DNA from: Brachycybe producta
Taxonomy: Eukaryota; Arthropoda; Diplopoda; Playtdesmida; Andrognathidae
Direction of reading: 5' to 3'
DNA: 64,000 bases
Assembly: GCA_036925085.1 (NCBI GenBank)
Contig: JAUPFP010000018.1
Location: 325,001 to 389,000, forward strand
Every line of letters begins with the position of its first letter. The first letter of the stretch is position 1. A model generated the notes under the pieces. It was not told the origin of the DNA. It was given only the letters and a program-made list of their open reading frames with translations, and did not search any database. Positions 31,926 to 44,527 of the stretch are shown here, piece by piece. The translations under genes and the position numbers were made by a program.

Positions 31926-34900
31926 TTACACACTACAACTGTCAAACGTGACGACCACGACTGTTATGTTGTCCAGAGAACCACGTTGGTAAGCCTGAAG
32001 AGTCAAAGCTTTAGCTCCGAAATCGGATTCGTGTAAACGTCCTTTTATGAAAGCAACGGCTTCCTCGTTAGAGAAAGTATCCCAGAGACCGTCCGAAGCC
32101 AAGATCATGAACCGAGGCTTCAGATCGTCGACGTTGAATGTCAACACGTCCGGATCGGCAATGATTAGGTTACGATCTTTGAGCGGATAGTCACCGAGTG
32201 CTCGTGAAGTGGCCAAGATACCGGCCACTCTCCAAACCCCATTGAAAGTGACAAAACCTCCCGCTTGTTTAATACGCTTCTGTTCTTTTAGCTACGTTTT
32301 TTTTCACGGTTGTCGAATCAAAAGAACGAAAGAAGAGAAGACAAGACAAGAGTAAGAAAGAAAGAAAGAGAAAGAAGGATAAAAAGTACACTTCAATCGA
32401 ATCGAATCATAGAATGACATCTTACCTGCTGTGGTTTATGATCGAACGAAAGCGGAATGGTGAGTCCTCGTCCATCACAAAGAACTCCTCTTGAGTCTCC
32501 GACGTTGGCCACAGTCAACTTGTTGCCGTACACAAGGGCAACCAAAGCTGTCGTACCTAAAAACCAAACCAAACGAATCTGTCAACTTAAAGTAGGCCTA
32601 CAATGTACTGGCATCTTACAGGACTTCCTCCCGCAAAGCAGAAAATGCAGAAAACACAAAATTTAATTCAATTCAAATTTAAATTGCAGTTTACACACAA
32701 CTAAAGATTTTTCCTTCCCGGTTTCAGAATCCATTTGATTCATTCATTTTTGATGTTTCTAGTAATATATTTTATAATTTGTTTCTTTTTTTTTAATTTC
32801 ACGCAATTTTCTAGCAATTTTCTTAAGAATTTGTTCAATTTTGGCAGTTTGTTTAAGATGGTTTTAACGTGTAAACGGGCCTCTCAAACTCTTGAATATT
32901 CTCTCTTTCAAGTGCATAATAAAGAGATATTAGAAACTAGAAGGGTAGCTCAATCACTTAAGAGATATTTTCGTCTTCATATCTTTTAAAATAAAACTTT
33001 GGTTATTATTTCTATTAGCAGCCGCTTATAGCCTCTATGCAGGAGATTCGGTAGTTTGTCGCCTTATTTCAGTGCAACCTATATAACAAATCAACAGCCT
33101 TAGATTAGAGGCTATATATGTGGCTGCTAATCGAAAGAATACCCTAAACTTTTTATGTGAGTTTCATTGAAAATGACCCAACTTTAAGCAGACGATATTT
33201 TTTTATGTTTCTTACAGAAGTTTATTTTTAACCTTTACGCTACCCTTCTAGTTTGTAAAGCACTTTCAAATTTCTCTTCACTTTTGTGCCTGAAAGACAA
33301 TCAAAATTGGAAAATCGTCTGTTTATAAAGCACCTCAATACAACTTTCTATACGTTTTTTGGACAAATATCTACATTTTTTAAATGATTTCCTGCAGTTT
33401 TTTTTTTTTGCATTTTACAGATACCCACATGCCGTTTTTGTATTCAACTCTACAAAGACAAACCCGCAAGGTCCTTCGAAGCTTTCGACACTTGAAGCAA
33501 CTGTTTATCAACAGAAAGAATTTCTTCGGATAAAAGTTCAGCGAAATTCCATTCGTCCACTTTAGTTTTTTGAGATTCGACTCGAGATATCAGGTTTTTA
33601 AATAGATTCTTTTCGACAAAATCGGCAGCAGACTATGTTTTAAAAGAAAACAAAAGAAAACATTATTGTAGACCTAAATAAAAGCTAGGCCTCCTGAACA
33701 CGGTAGAGGGCGAGGGCTATATTATTACACACAAAAGAAGCCACTACTGGCTACTGCTAAGTTTAAGGGGTAACGTGGGTAAATTAAAAGGTAACGTGAC
33801 ATGAGACACAGTCATTTTTGTGGTTCCAAAGTTACCAAAATGGCTGTAGCAACCAGATGACAATTCGAAACGTCACGAATTTGTACTTGTGGAACATATT
33901 AAGGAATACAAATAAAATAAGGCTGAAAGATGATTTTCAAAACTGAGAGAGGTAGCTAGCAAAATGGCCCTTTTTGGAAGTCAGTGGTGTTTAACATGGG
34001 TCAAGCAAATTAGCATGATTCAAAATTGTATAAAATAAAAACTCGTTTAAATATTGCAAAAAAAAACCGATGTTCATATACCTTGCGACAACATTCAAGA
34101 AGAGATTACAATGTTAATCATCGTTAAAACTCAATTTAAAGGTAGCTAGAATTGAGACCATGTTATTGGAGACATCCAATTTCGTTTCACATTGAGTTTA
34201 TGGAGTCATGCAGCAGCACGTGACGCACTGGAGTGTCTATATACCTATTTTTTTTTTACAAGCTTTTATTTAACTTGACATGTTACTTGTGTGTTTGCAT
34301 GGACTTGTAATGTATTTCTTCTATTTTAACGAATTTCCCCATAACTTAGAGAGCTGAAATTTTGTACAAAACAGCCTCCTCTACTAGTGCGACCTGTCTA
34401 GGATACAGGCAATTTGAAATCGGGACGAACAGAAGTTGGCTCCGCCCTATTTATGACGAACGCAACTTCTAATTGGTTGGTTATGTAGTCTGACGTCACA
34501 TGCTCCGCCCTTTTCAACGTCGAACCACACAACAAACCAATTAGAAGTTGCCGTTCGTCATAAACAGGGCGGAGCCAACTTCTGTTTGTCCCGATTTCTA
34601 ATTGCCTGTGTCTGGGATCCTTTATAGGAGGGTACCAAGAGGCGCGCTGGACAAGGGCAGCTCGGTCAAATGCCAGAAGGGCCGGTATTCAATTGGGCCG
34701 GTTGCTCTTCTATCAAAAAATATTGCCAATCCAGTATAAAAATGCCAGGGCCACATTATTTTCCCAGCACGCCTCTGAGGGTACTTTAAATAACGTACTT
34801 TTCAACGTAATTAAACAAATTACACTCATGTCGTCCTATAAACAAAAAACATGACTTAGTAGAAATAAAAGCTTGTACTGAAAACCGTAGTTTTTTATAT

Positions 34901-36746
34901 TGTTATTTCCTAGAACCTGATTGATGAATCAATTTTCAATAACATTTCACTCTCAACTTTAACATACTTTAAAAAATTTAAAATTAAAAATAAAATTATA
35001 TACAGTTATTTAAAAAATGCGTTGCGGGCCGTATGTCGAACAGGCACGTTTGATAGAAAGTCTTAGTTAGAAAGCCTTAGACTAGTTTAAACTAAGACTT
35101 AGTCTGAGGTTTAACTTTTGAGAATTAGGCTATGATGAAAATAAGTACACATTTGCATAGTTTAGAACCAATAAAACAGTTGAAATGTGGTTGAAAACCC
35201 CAATAAAAACGCATAAAATGTTTCGGTCAATTTGTAAAATGTGGTCTCCAATGTTAATAATGTGGATTGTGACCACTAAAAGCTAATAAGCACTTCAAAA
35301 TAAAAGTGGGATTCAATCTTCGTTCACCATATACAAAAGATACACTGGACTCCTATTAGAATTGAGGGCAAGCCGCCATACTAATCTATCCTTCTGTGGC
35401 AAAGGGGAGATGATGAGTTGGTTTCACGAGCACTTTGTGCGTGAAATGTGCGACACCACCTTGTTACGCACAGAGCACAAGAAACACCTGATCCCCTTTA
35501 ATTTCTGATTAAAAAAGCATGAATTTGCATAGAAAGACACCATAGGCGACGGGAAAAAAACAATGTCCTGGTTAGACAAGTAAGGCGAATTGTAGGCAGT
35601 TAGAAATAGATCAGAACTTCAGTTGACGACTGGCAACTTGAAGCCTGACTTCACATGCTCCGCCCTTTTCTACCTCAGACAGGGGCGGAGCCAACGGAAG
35701 TTCTGACCTATTTCTAACTGCCTGCAGGCGAATTCGATGTTTGATCCCATTTCTACATTCACTGCAGCAGTATTTCAACGAGAAAAAAACCTTCGTGCAA
35801 AAGCGCCATCTCACACGAATAATCATTAATGTCATTTCGCTAAGAGACAAAATATGACGTTAATATCCGAAGCATAATACTGCAGAACGAGTACCAAAAT
35901 GGCGTTTAAACAAATCAAAACCCAATTAATATCCCCATATTGGATCACCCTCCCATTAATTATAACATATTCCAAGACACGACCAATGCTTCAAAACCAT
36001 AATATTACACTCATTCGTTATATCATCTGATTCACTTTTTAGATATGCGCCGCCAATTATTCGGCGGCCGCCGCCTGTAAAAATAATCAGCTGATTTATG
36101 ACAATTTCGCCTCTTTAAGCTCTGTTCCCTCCCACTGTCCTTATTTTGAACTTCCATCTGAAACCTGAACCTCTTCTTATTGAATGTTTGCTTTTGAGTA
36201 ATTTATTGACCCATTTATTGTCCTTGACCCAAAGAAACTTACATCGCCACCGTGTCCATCGAACACTCCATAAAGCGAGACCTTCGACCCGTTTTTGTGA
36301 TTACTGTCGAAGTCAACGACATTGAATCGATCTTCCATCTTCTGTCGCCGACCTTGGATCGCGTACACCCCCACATTAGACCCTCGAAGTTCCCAATTAC
36401 TGCTCTTGTCACCAATCAGAAAAGATCCTCCGTTATTCTGCACTTTCTTGATCCCCGTGATATCGTTGTCGTTGCGTCCGAAAGTGTGAACACGAAAGGA
36501 GACGATCATCTTATCGAAGATCGGTCGGCAGGACCACCATTTTTCGGCTGAAAAGGCGGCCAAAAGAGCGATCAAAGCGAGACCGCAAATCATCATTTCT
36601 GGTTTCCAAAGACGACCAACGACGGCTGAAGAAAAACCAGACGTCGAACTCGAAGTGGAAGGCCAATTGATCATCAGTTTGGACACTAGTTTCAAGTGGG
36701 TTAACATTGTTTGATAAATAACTTCATCTTCTAGATCGTCGTCCAT
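31926..36746 (-). CDS. PPM1L: PPM1L-like PP2C protein phosphatase
   Basis: Four exons on the - strand: 36746-36243, 33632-33464, 32556-32426, 32291-31926, in phases 0,1,0, giving 389 residues (human PPM1L has 360). A hydrophobic segment (residues 51-67, [17 protein letters not shown]) matches the N-terminal membrane anchor of PPM1L, an ER phosphatase known to act on ASK1 and TAK1 stress signalling. PP2C metal-binding motifs are intact: [10 protein letters not shown] (132-141), YGVFDGHGG (159-167), VGDSRG in exon 3, ASDGLWD (333-339) and SLDN (373-376). All introns are GT-AG. The stop TAA at 31926-31928 lies inside a strong donor (GT|GTAAGT), so an alternative splice to an acceptor at 30598 would replace the last residue with about eight others. 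The gene is opposite to, and between, acetyltransferase copies 3 and 4. Confidence 0.95.
32925..33310. repeat. R2 family repeat with inner palindrome
   Basis: The left arm is actagaagggtagctcaatc and the right arm is ctacccttctagtttgtaaa. A centre of 33010-33140 pairs attagcagccgcttatagcc with ggctatatatgtggctgcta. It lies in intron 2 of PPM1L. Confidence 0.75.
33770..34240 (-). repeat. Dispersed repeat R1, copy 2 (inverted)
   Basis: It is reverse-complement-similar to 16939-17380: atgggtcaagcaaattagcatg, gacaattcgaaacgtc and acattcaagaagagattaca. It ends GGAGTGTCTATA, the R1 terminus. It lies in intron 1 of PPM1L. Confidence 0.75.
34405..34609. mobile_element. Mutator-type MITE family U1, copy 1
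   Basis: The termini ACAGGCAATT and AATTGCCTGT continue as a nearly complete palindrome (aacagaagttggctccgccc and its complement). The flanking 9-mers GTCTAGGAT/GTCTGGGAT differ at one base, as for Mutator-like elements. It lies in intron 1 of PPM1L. Confidence 0.85.
35592..35725. mobile_element. Mutator-type MITE family U1, copy 2
   Basis: The termini are GTAGGCAGTTAG and CTAACTGCCTGC. A perfect 9-bp duplication, AGGCGAATT, lies on both sides (35583-35591 and 35726-35734). It shares catgctccgcccttttc with copy 1 and is a shortened relative. Confidence 0.9.
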
Positions 36747-37194
36747 TTTTTTTATAGCTAAACTGAATCACCCGTTACTTAAATAACTCACAATAAGGAC
36801 AGAACAATATCAAACTATAAATAGAACTATAAATAATTGCTCGATAACTAAGAAACTAAACCACCGCCATTTTGTTACACATTTTTTGATGAACACCAGC
36901 GCTACCTAGCGTCTGTCGCGTACTGTATAATATCAGATTATCGATTAACCGGTTACTTAATGTTTACGTCACGTAGTTGTTCACCAATAACTGATCATAT
37001 AAATCGCGGCGGCCATTCTTGTTTACATATTGTTGCAATGTAATTGGCTGTAAATTCTATTGCGTCATTGTTGCGGTAAATTTCAGAAATGCGGGAAATA
37101 CGAATGAATAATGAATGAATGAATGATACAGGGTGACCGTAAAAGAACGAAATTCAAGTTGCTTTATGAGCAACTCATTTTCTTGTTATTCTGC

Positions 37195-37590
37195 GTTTTA
37201 GGAGCAACACTTACAGTGAAATTGAAAGTGTCTTAGAGACTAGAAAGGTTACTGATATATTTCAAAATAAACTTTTTAGACAAAATTTAAAAATATAAAG
37301 ACAAATATAATTAATTAATTACAAAGCCATGGAAGACTGAGAATTTGTTGAATTCTCAGTCTTCTATGGCTTTGTAATTAATTAATTAATTACATTTGTC
37401 TTTATTACATTTCAAGCCAAGAATAATTTAATTGTATTTTATTTAAAAATATCTCGTCGGTTGAAATTTGCGCCATTTTCAAATTGACATATATCAAAAT
37501 GGAAAATATTCTTAAGTGATTGAATTACCCTTCTAGTTTCTAAAACACTTTCAAGTTACTCTTAATTTTGCTCGTAAAAGTCAGACTGTG
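37195..37590. repeat. R2 family repeat with perfect-stem core
   Basis: The outer arms are gaaagtgtcttagagactag and ctagtttctaaaacactttc. The core at 37305-37395 is a long stem with attaattacaaagccatgga on the left and its complement on the right (one mismatch) and a loop of about 7 bases. It lies just upstream of acetyltransferase copy 4. Confidence 0.85.
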
Positions 37591-37751
37591 ACTTTAACAC
37601 CAAGTGAAATAAAATTCAATTCATCCGATTAATTGACATAATAAACATTGAGAAATAAATTAAACAAATCTGAATTATTTTTTTAATTAAAAAGTAATTA
37701 ATTTTGTTATTCTTATGTTTCAGGTTCAAGAGTAAAAATTAATAATCCAAA

Positions 37752-38757
37752 ATGGACGATATAATAATAAGAGAAGCTGAAGAAACAGATTGCAAAGCAA
37801 TTTTTGCTTTGATAAAGGTCAAAACATAAACACAATTTATTTTTATCAGTGAAATTGGATGCAAAATAAATTTCAATTAATTATAACAGGATTTGGCTAA
37901 TTACGAACAAATGGGAAACGATGTCAAGCTAACAGAAGATGGTAAAATTCTATTTTATATTTTATCTTGTATTTTGCAAGAACCATTGAATGCAAAGAAA
38001 CACAGCAGAAATAAAGCTGAAACTTTTAATCTTATTTTAAACTCATTTTCTGCATTGTTTTTACGTATGTGTGGATCCAGATAGATCTTAAATATAAACT
38101 TTGAATATCTATCAAAAATTGTTATAAAAAAAACTACAGGAACTCAAAACTAGATTTAATTTCTACACTGTATAGTTGTTTTCATGTTTCCATTTTGTGT
38201 TTTAAGTATTAAAAGCAGATGGTTTTGGAGAACACAAGTTTTTTCACGCATTTATTGCAGAAGTTAAAGATTCAAATGGTAAAAAGGTTACTTTTTTTTT
38301 TGGAAATATTTATTTCTAATTGTTTTTATGTATTTGTAACATGCAGACAGTTTGAGTCAAATCGTTGGATTTGCACTCTACTTTTACATGTACTCAACGT
38401 GGGAAGGTCGAGCCGGACGGATCGAAGATATTTTTGTAAAAGAGAAGTTTCGAAGCAAAGGAATCGGAACCCGTCTCTTTAAGGCCGTAGCAAAGGCAAA
38501 ACAGAAGTTTATCAAAAGAAAAGAAAAAGGAGCTTATATTGATTCAATAAATTAACATATTTTATTAATTTATTATTGTAATATTATAGAAAGTATGTGA
38601 AATGGGATGCAGTCGGTTGGATTTGCTTTGTCTCAATTGGAACACACCATCCATTGGATTCTATAAGCACCTTGGAGCAACAGATCTAACCGAAAGAGAA
38701 GGATGGCATCTCTTTCGATTCAAACAAAACGCTCTCGACAAACTTAATAACCAATGA
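37752..38757 (+). CDS. GNAT diamine/thialysine acetyltransferase, tandem copy 4 (canonical)
   Basis: Five exons: 37752-37817, 37890-37941, 38207-38278, 38347-38495, 38590-38757, in phases 0,1,1,0, giving 168 residues. It is the copy closest to vertebrate SAT1/SAT2: DLANYEQM (SSAT ELAKYEYM), DGFGEHKFFH, the Glu-Asp pair in RIEDIFV (residues 90-91), the acetyl-CoA loop RSKGIG (99-104), the catalytic-type Tyr138 in GFYKHLGA, and REGWHLF with the Glu-Gly-Trp of the SSAT pocket (150-152). It therefore probably acetylates polyamines or thialysine in the cytosol. Introns 1-3 are GT-AG. Intron 4 begins GC (38496), and only that site keeps the intron position shared by all paralogues. A 5' UTR acceptor ends at 37723. 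Introns are short. Confidence 0.93.
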
Positions 38758-41700
38758 TTAATTAATTGTCACACTGAAATATTGAAATACTGAAATTATT
38801 CGAGTGTTTCTGCACCTAATGTTTAGTTGTTTGTAATATACAGTAAGTTCTCCAGTTACATGTATTCGAGTTACGCGAATGCGATAATTCCCCTTGCAAT
38901 AGCAATTATACGTGCATATCAAGAGTCGTACTCAGTTTTATTAATACCACCCACTGATTCATTTTCTTGTCCTCTTCTAGTTACTAGCCTAACTCTTAAC
39001 TCGATAACAATCACAAACCTTGCTTAAGGACAAACCTAACCTTTAAAAATCTTCAAAGACTAACAACAGAGTATTCATACATTGTGTCATTTTTCAAGCT
39101 TTGCTTTGTTTTAAGAAACGTTTTAGTATACAGCTGCTCTATAAGATCGATTTCACAAATTCTAGTCACAATCTGTACTTGTTATTGTTACTGTCAATTT
39201 AGGCGTAGTCTTTTTTTTTTCATTTTGACTTGTGTTAACTATCTCCATGTCAACTATGTACACAGCAAACATTTAAATAAAATCTAAAGATTAATAAAAA
39301 ACATGTTATAGAATAAAATCATTAACTGCATGACTCAAGAATGACTTGACAGGATTACAAACTACTAAATGGAACTGTCATGGGTTAAGTACGATTAAGT
39401 AATAAAGATCCAGTACAATCACACAGATATTTATATATAAAACATGAAAAACGCATTAAGAATGTGAAAAACCATCAGAAGCCAGATAAAAAAAAGTGCT
39501 TTTCAAATCCTATCAGAAGGTATTAAGGAGCAACAGGATATCGGAAAACTACTGGGTTCTAGAAAGTTTCTAGAGAAACATATTTTAACTTTCATTCGGA
39601 GACGATACACCCCATCACAAGTAATTTATGTGCACGACTAGTGGGAGAATTGTCAACGAGATGCAACACACTGTTGCCATGAAAGAGACATTAGCAAAGT
39701 GTTTACCACAGGCATAAGGCCCTTGACAAACCGGCAACTTTTGGGACATGTTTTCAACTGTTGAAGGTCGCTGGGTCAAAGATAGTGCCTAACTCATCAA
39801 CTTTCATATTCTTAATGAGATTTGCAGATGCTAAAATAGGCACAAGCATGTGCTAAACTTAATTACCAAAACTCATGTTAAGACATGAAGATAGACATTT
39901 TTAAAAATATGAAATGTCAGATGAGCCACTTCTAAGCTAAACACACTTGCCTAATTGAGCTGAGCCAGTGTTCATCTCTACGCACCTATTAAGAATACCA
40001 CCCTTAAGACTTGTGGGATAATACTTTGGTGACTGCATTCTGGACACGCGCAATACTTCATGCTGCATTACATTATGATCTGAACTAAACCTTACCTATT
40101 TGATTTTAAAGCAGAAAGCCACAGAAGGTGTCACGTCAACTTCTTCCAAATCTTGTTCATTTCGGGAATCATATTAATGGTGCCAATGTCCTCAGAAGGA
40201 AAATATAACCTATTAATTAAAGGAAACAATATTGAAAAGAGGAACTACATTAGTCTATTTTGTTTATTTATGCTACATCCCACTTGTTGCAACCATATTT
40301 TAAAAACAATGCATCAAAACAAGACAAAAAAATATACATTTAAATGATATATTTTTAGTTCAGATTTTAGTAACAAACTGAAATTTTAATTCATATTGGA
40401 AACTCATCCTGAACTATTATTCTGCATTTCTGTCATTATTTCATATTATATACAAATTATTGTTAAAGTCTCTGTACATAGTATTACATGTATTAATTTT
40501 TACAATAATTAATCAATCAATTAATTTCCCATTAAATTTACAAACATTTACAAAATACTTTTATAAAGAGATGATTCAAAATAAACATTATTTGGTATAC
40601 ATATGTAAAACAAGTCTAAATGAAGATTTTTTAAATGAGTAAAATGTAAATTTACTGCAATTGGTAGTAAACTACCAAAAGATTACAAAGTTAAACTGTC
40701 TCATTAACAGTATTATTCTTTTCTATAAGTAATACTACAAAATTGTTAGTAAGATTAGTAAACACATAATACAAAGGACAAGACACAATGAGATTTGGGT
40801 CCAAATTTAAGAAGGTAACTTGGCACTTGAAATTAAATCATCTGACTCATTTTGGTAAGTTGAATTTTAAAACAAAACAAAACTGTTCACAGAAAATTAC
40901 TAGTACGACTTGGCCTAAGAGTTTTTCTATGAGTGTGTAAAAATAAATCTTAAAAATCCATAAAAATAACTAGTTCATTTCAAATGAAAAAACTTATGAA
41001 TTAAAGATTTAAAAAATTAAAAAACTGTTTTGTCACGCCTTAACAATAATGCAGGGATACAAATTACTGATCGGGGGTTAATACGACCCTCATTCAAGTT
41101 GAAGTTCAAGTGTCAATTTTTCTTCTTAAATTTGTGCCTTTATGTCATAACCAACATGTTATACATGTATAGCCTACTTCAAAATTACGTTCCAACTAAT
41201 GAGTCATGACCAATTACAGCATGTGACTCTTGACATATAAAGGGTTTTTTTTTCTTCAATTGTTTTTGGAAGCCACTATATTTCTAAACCTGTGTATGAC
41301 ACTAAGACAGAAAAATGGTTTTCTTGATAATACGAACTATACCGTATTCTAATATTAGTTACTCGACAGATACAAAATACCATTGTTCAATGTAAGCTTT
41401 AACAAACTTGACTTTAACAAAAAAAACACTACTTAAAGAAGTAACTTTCCTTAAAAAGTGTACAATAAGTACATTGCTGGCCAATTTCGTGGCCTTATTT
41501 GGATGCTCAATGGTTAATACTAATTGTTGATCGAATAGGGTCACAATGGTTATTTATGCACCATTCACTCCTAAATAAGAACACACTTTTTTACATACAT
41601 GTACATTACATAAACATGCACACAAATCTAAAATACATATAACACACAAAATGTTATCAACTTAAATTTGTAAAACAATAATATTATTACATTAGTCACA

Positions 41701-42009
41701 GTATAATTCATAATTGCCAGCAACCGTCAACATTTAGGCAGCAACAAGTGCCTTCATTCACTTGTTATAAAACACGGTCACGTCAATTGGTACACATTCA
41801 AAAGACAAAGCTGGGTACAAACGATTAATTTCGGCGTGTAAATCCTAGCTTGTTAACACTGATTCTTTCTCAAAATCGCTACAGACGTAAAAACCATTAA
41901 TGCCCATTTTTCTCTGGTTTTCGTTGGAAGTTGTATTTCCTACAGCCTGTTTGTTATCATTTTAACTAATTGCTCATCTTCACATCATTGCAAAGGTTTA
42001 CGATTTTAA
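38758..42009. other. AT-rich intergenic DNA
   Basis: No gene was recognised in about 3.2 kb. Short frames are not supported by splice sites or familiar domains. No clear transposon was seen. Confidence 0.5.
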
Positions 42010-42283
42010 CAAATGCGGTATGTTGTTACATTCCAAGACTTTTCAGCCTTGGAATGTAACAACATCCACGCCACACGCCATAAAGTTCTCTCCAGTTCAA
42101 TCCAAAGAATGTCGTGCATTTCTGGCTGAGCTAATCGTTCGAGCCAAGGTTGAAGAACAACAAAAAGTTGGTTTGAATAAACAAAATCTACTACACTCAC
42201 CATCAATTTTTGGATTGAATGGTCAAAATAATCAATCGTCTACACCCAAGCTAACAATCCCTGTCTTCTTTTTTTTTTTTTAG
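42010..42283. other. Hairpin and short unexplained ORF
   Basis: A stem of about 17 bp (gttgttacattccaag with its complement, 42014-42064) is followed by an open + frame to 42283 containing AFLAELIVRAKVEEQQK. Composition is less AT-rich than its surroundings. I do not recognise it; it may be an old exon copy. Confidence 0.3.
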
Positions 42284-43538
42284 AAAATACCAGGGTTCAG
42301 TGTAGAGAACAGATGTGGTTCAAAGGTTACATACATATACAATTTTAAATTTGTAAAATAAATCAGATTTAATGAAAGTCAGATTATTCCAAAATAAATT
42401 TGAAAATGCAAATCACCTTTTTTACCTTTCCTGTCTCTTCCAGTTATACAGTGGCATTTGCTTAAAACGAAGTGACAATCAAGGAAAAAAAATATTCTGT
42501 ACTATTGCAGTAATTAGTAAATACATGTAAAACTTTAAATTGCACTTAACCCATTTACATTTAAAATTACAAATGTTGTGAAGTTAAAAGAAACTAACTG
42601 TAGGAATGCAAAATAATCACACAAGGTGTTTTCATTCACCAGGTGTTATTGAAATGACATTTGGAAGAGGCCAAAGTCCCCCGTCTGTAATTATCACAAA
42701 TTTTTTTTTGTCTTCAGTTGATGAAGACAAAAAAAATTGGGGATAATTTCTAAAATTCGACCCCACATAATTGTTGAACAGTTAAAAGTTGGCTTTATAA
42801 TGAAATCAAAAATATAAAGCGATGAAAAACGTTTACACAAAAATTATAAGTTTTTGGTCAAATATTTTGTCGGAACAGTTCGGTAAAAAGTTTGAACTCA
42901 TTGCAGGTTCTGACGTTTTACACCGAAAAGTTCAAGCAAAACTGGACCTTTTAGTTCAGTTTAAATTGGGCAATAATTATTAAAATTGTAATATGAAGGC
43001 CCCCAATCAGTGTATAAATACAATCCTTAATAGGATAATAAATTACAAAAAAAATGAAACATTATGTTAAACTATTTCAATTAACTATAATCTATAAACT
43101 AAATACACCCCAGGTATTAATTATAAAAGAAAAGTGAAAATGTTATCTTAAAAGCGAAGAAGAGCTTAAAAAAGGAACAAAAACCCAACTCAATAAATAC
43201 ACTTTTCATTAATGCTGCAATGGCAATAAAATCAATTTAACTTTAAAACAGCAAAATAATTTCAGTTCAGTTTAAAGTATTTATATAACAAAAAATAGTT
43301 ATTCATAAAGAGCAAATAAATTCTTAAGTAGATTAAAACTAATTTGAAGCAAAATCACGCACAAGATCAAGGTTAGTAAAGTAGACGGTGCGCTCGTAAC
43401 TAAGGATTCGAGGAATTTATTCACAACCAAGCCGTTGTTGTGGAATAAGGGTGCACTTTGATGCCATATTGCCTACGTCATAGTACATACCTATTTCTAG
43501 CAACGGCTTGGGTGGGAGGCAAACTTCCTGGTTACGAA
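42284..43538. other. AT-rich intergenic DNA
   Basis: Nothing coding was seen. A small stem with a ttttttttgtcttcag/ctgaagacaaaaaaaa type pairing lies near 42705-42738. Confidence 0.5.
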
Positions 43539-43950
43539 TAGAGGTGGGACGAATCCTAAATTTTCTCGAATCCGAGTCCTAAAAGGTTCTCGAATCTCAC
43601 GAATCCTTCATATAAGAATCCTCTATTATTATTCAACAAGAAAATACAAATAAATGAAATTATATTAAATATTAAATTATTAATAATAAAAAAAACAATG
43701 TGGCACTCAGGGTCGCCACAAGATGATATTGGTGATCCGAATTACAACAATCACCGTTGTTTTGTTTTGTTTTTTGTTAGTGAACGCTTCTGTTAGACGT
43801 CAATGGAGTTAAAACTAATTTTACCAAAGTATTTAACAGTTTTTTTAGGTTAGGTTTCGAAAGATTCGAAAGACGAAAAAAGCGCCAAGATTCGAATTTT
43901 CGAATCGCGAATGTTTTTCAAGATTCGAGGATTCGAAAGGTCCATCCCTA
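43539..43950. mobile_element. hAT-like element family H1, copy 2
   Basis: It is collinear with 21564-21970: gaggtgggacgaatcctaaa at the start, tttgttagtgaacgcttctg in the middle and ggtccatcccta at the end. The flanks GTTACGAA/ATTACAAG match at 5 of 8, so the duplication has decayed or is by chance. Confidence 0.8.
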
Positions 43951-44527
43951 ATTACAAGCAAACCTTTTCACTTAATTAACCTTTTTACAAGACTACCATC
44001 AAAACCGGATTTAAAATAAAGTATTCCCTCTTTTTTGAAAACTGCAGGGTCAAAACTAATGATATATTGAGAAATATAACGTACATGTCAAAAATTTGAT
44101 GCAGAAATCATCTAAGAAGATTTTCAAATCTACGAAATTACAATTCATTTCATATTTTTAATTATTGCCTTTTCAGACATTTAAGGACATGAAAATAGAA
44201 ACATTTAAGAAAATTAGTTATCATTGATTAGTCTCACTACCAGTGCTAAGAAAAATAAATGAGAACATTGTTGTAAACATTTCTTGATATGAGTTAATAA
44301 ATATCGGACGTCAAAGTTCTTTTTGGCCCCAGCTATTAGTTTAAATGAAGACCAGAATTAATCGTAAAATTACAAATTATAAGTGCAATTTGGTTTCTGA
44401 ATAGTTTAACAAAGAAAGTAAATTAAATTCTGCGGCAGTTATCATGAAATAGGCCTATAAATAAAATATTTTAGCAAATGACTGCAGTTTTCTTGATGAC
44501 AATTCTTCTTCAGAATAATAAACTATA

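Noticed and set aside
36252-36551. + strand ORF opposite PPM1L exon 1
   Set aside because: It is a shadow of the conserved phosphatase exon on the other strand, with no features of its own.
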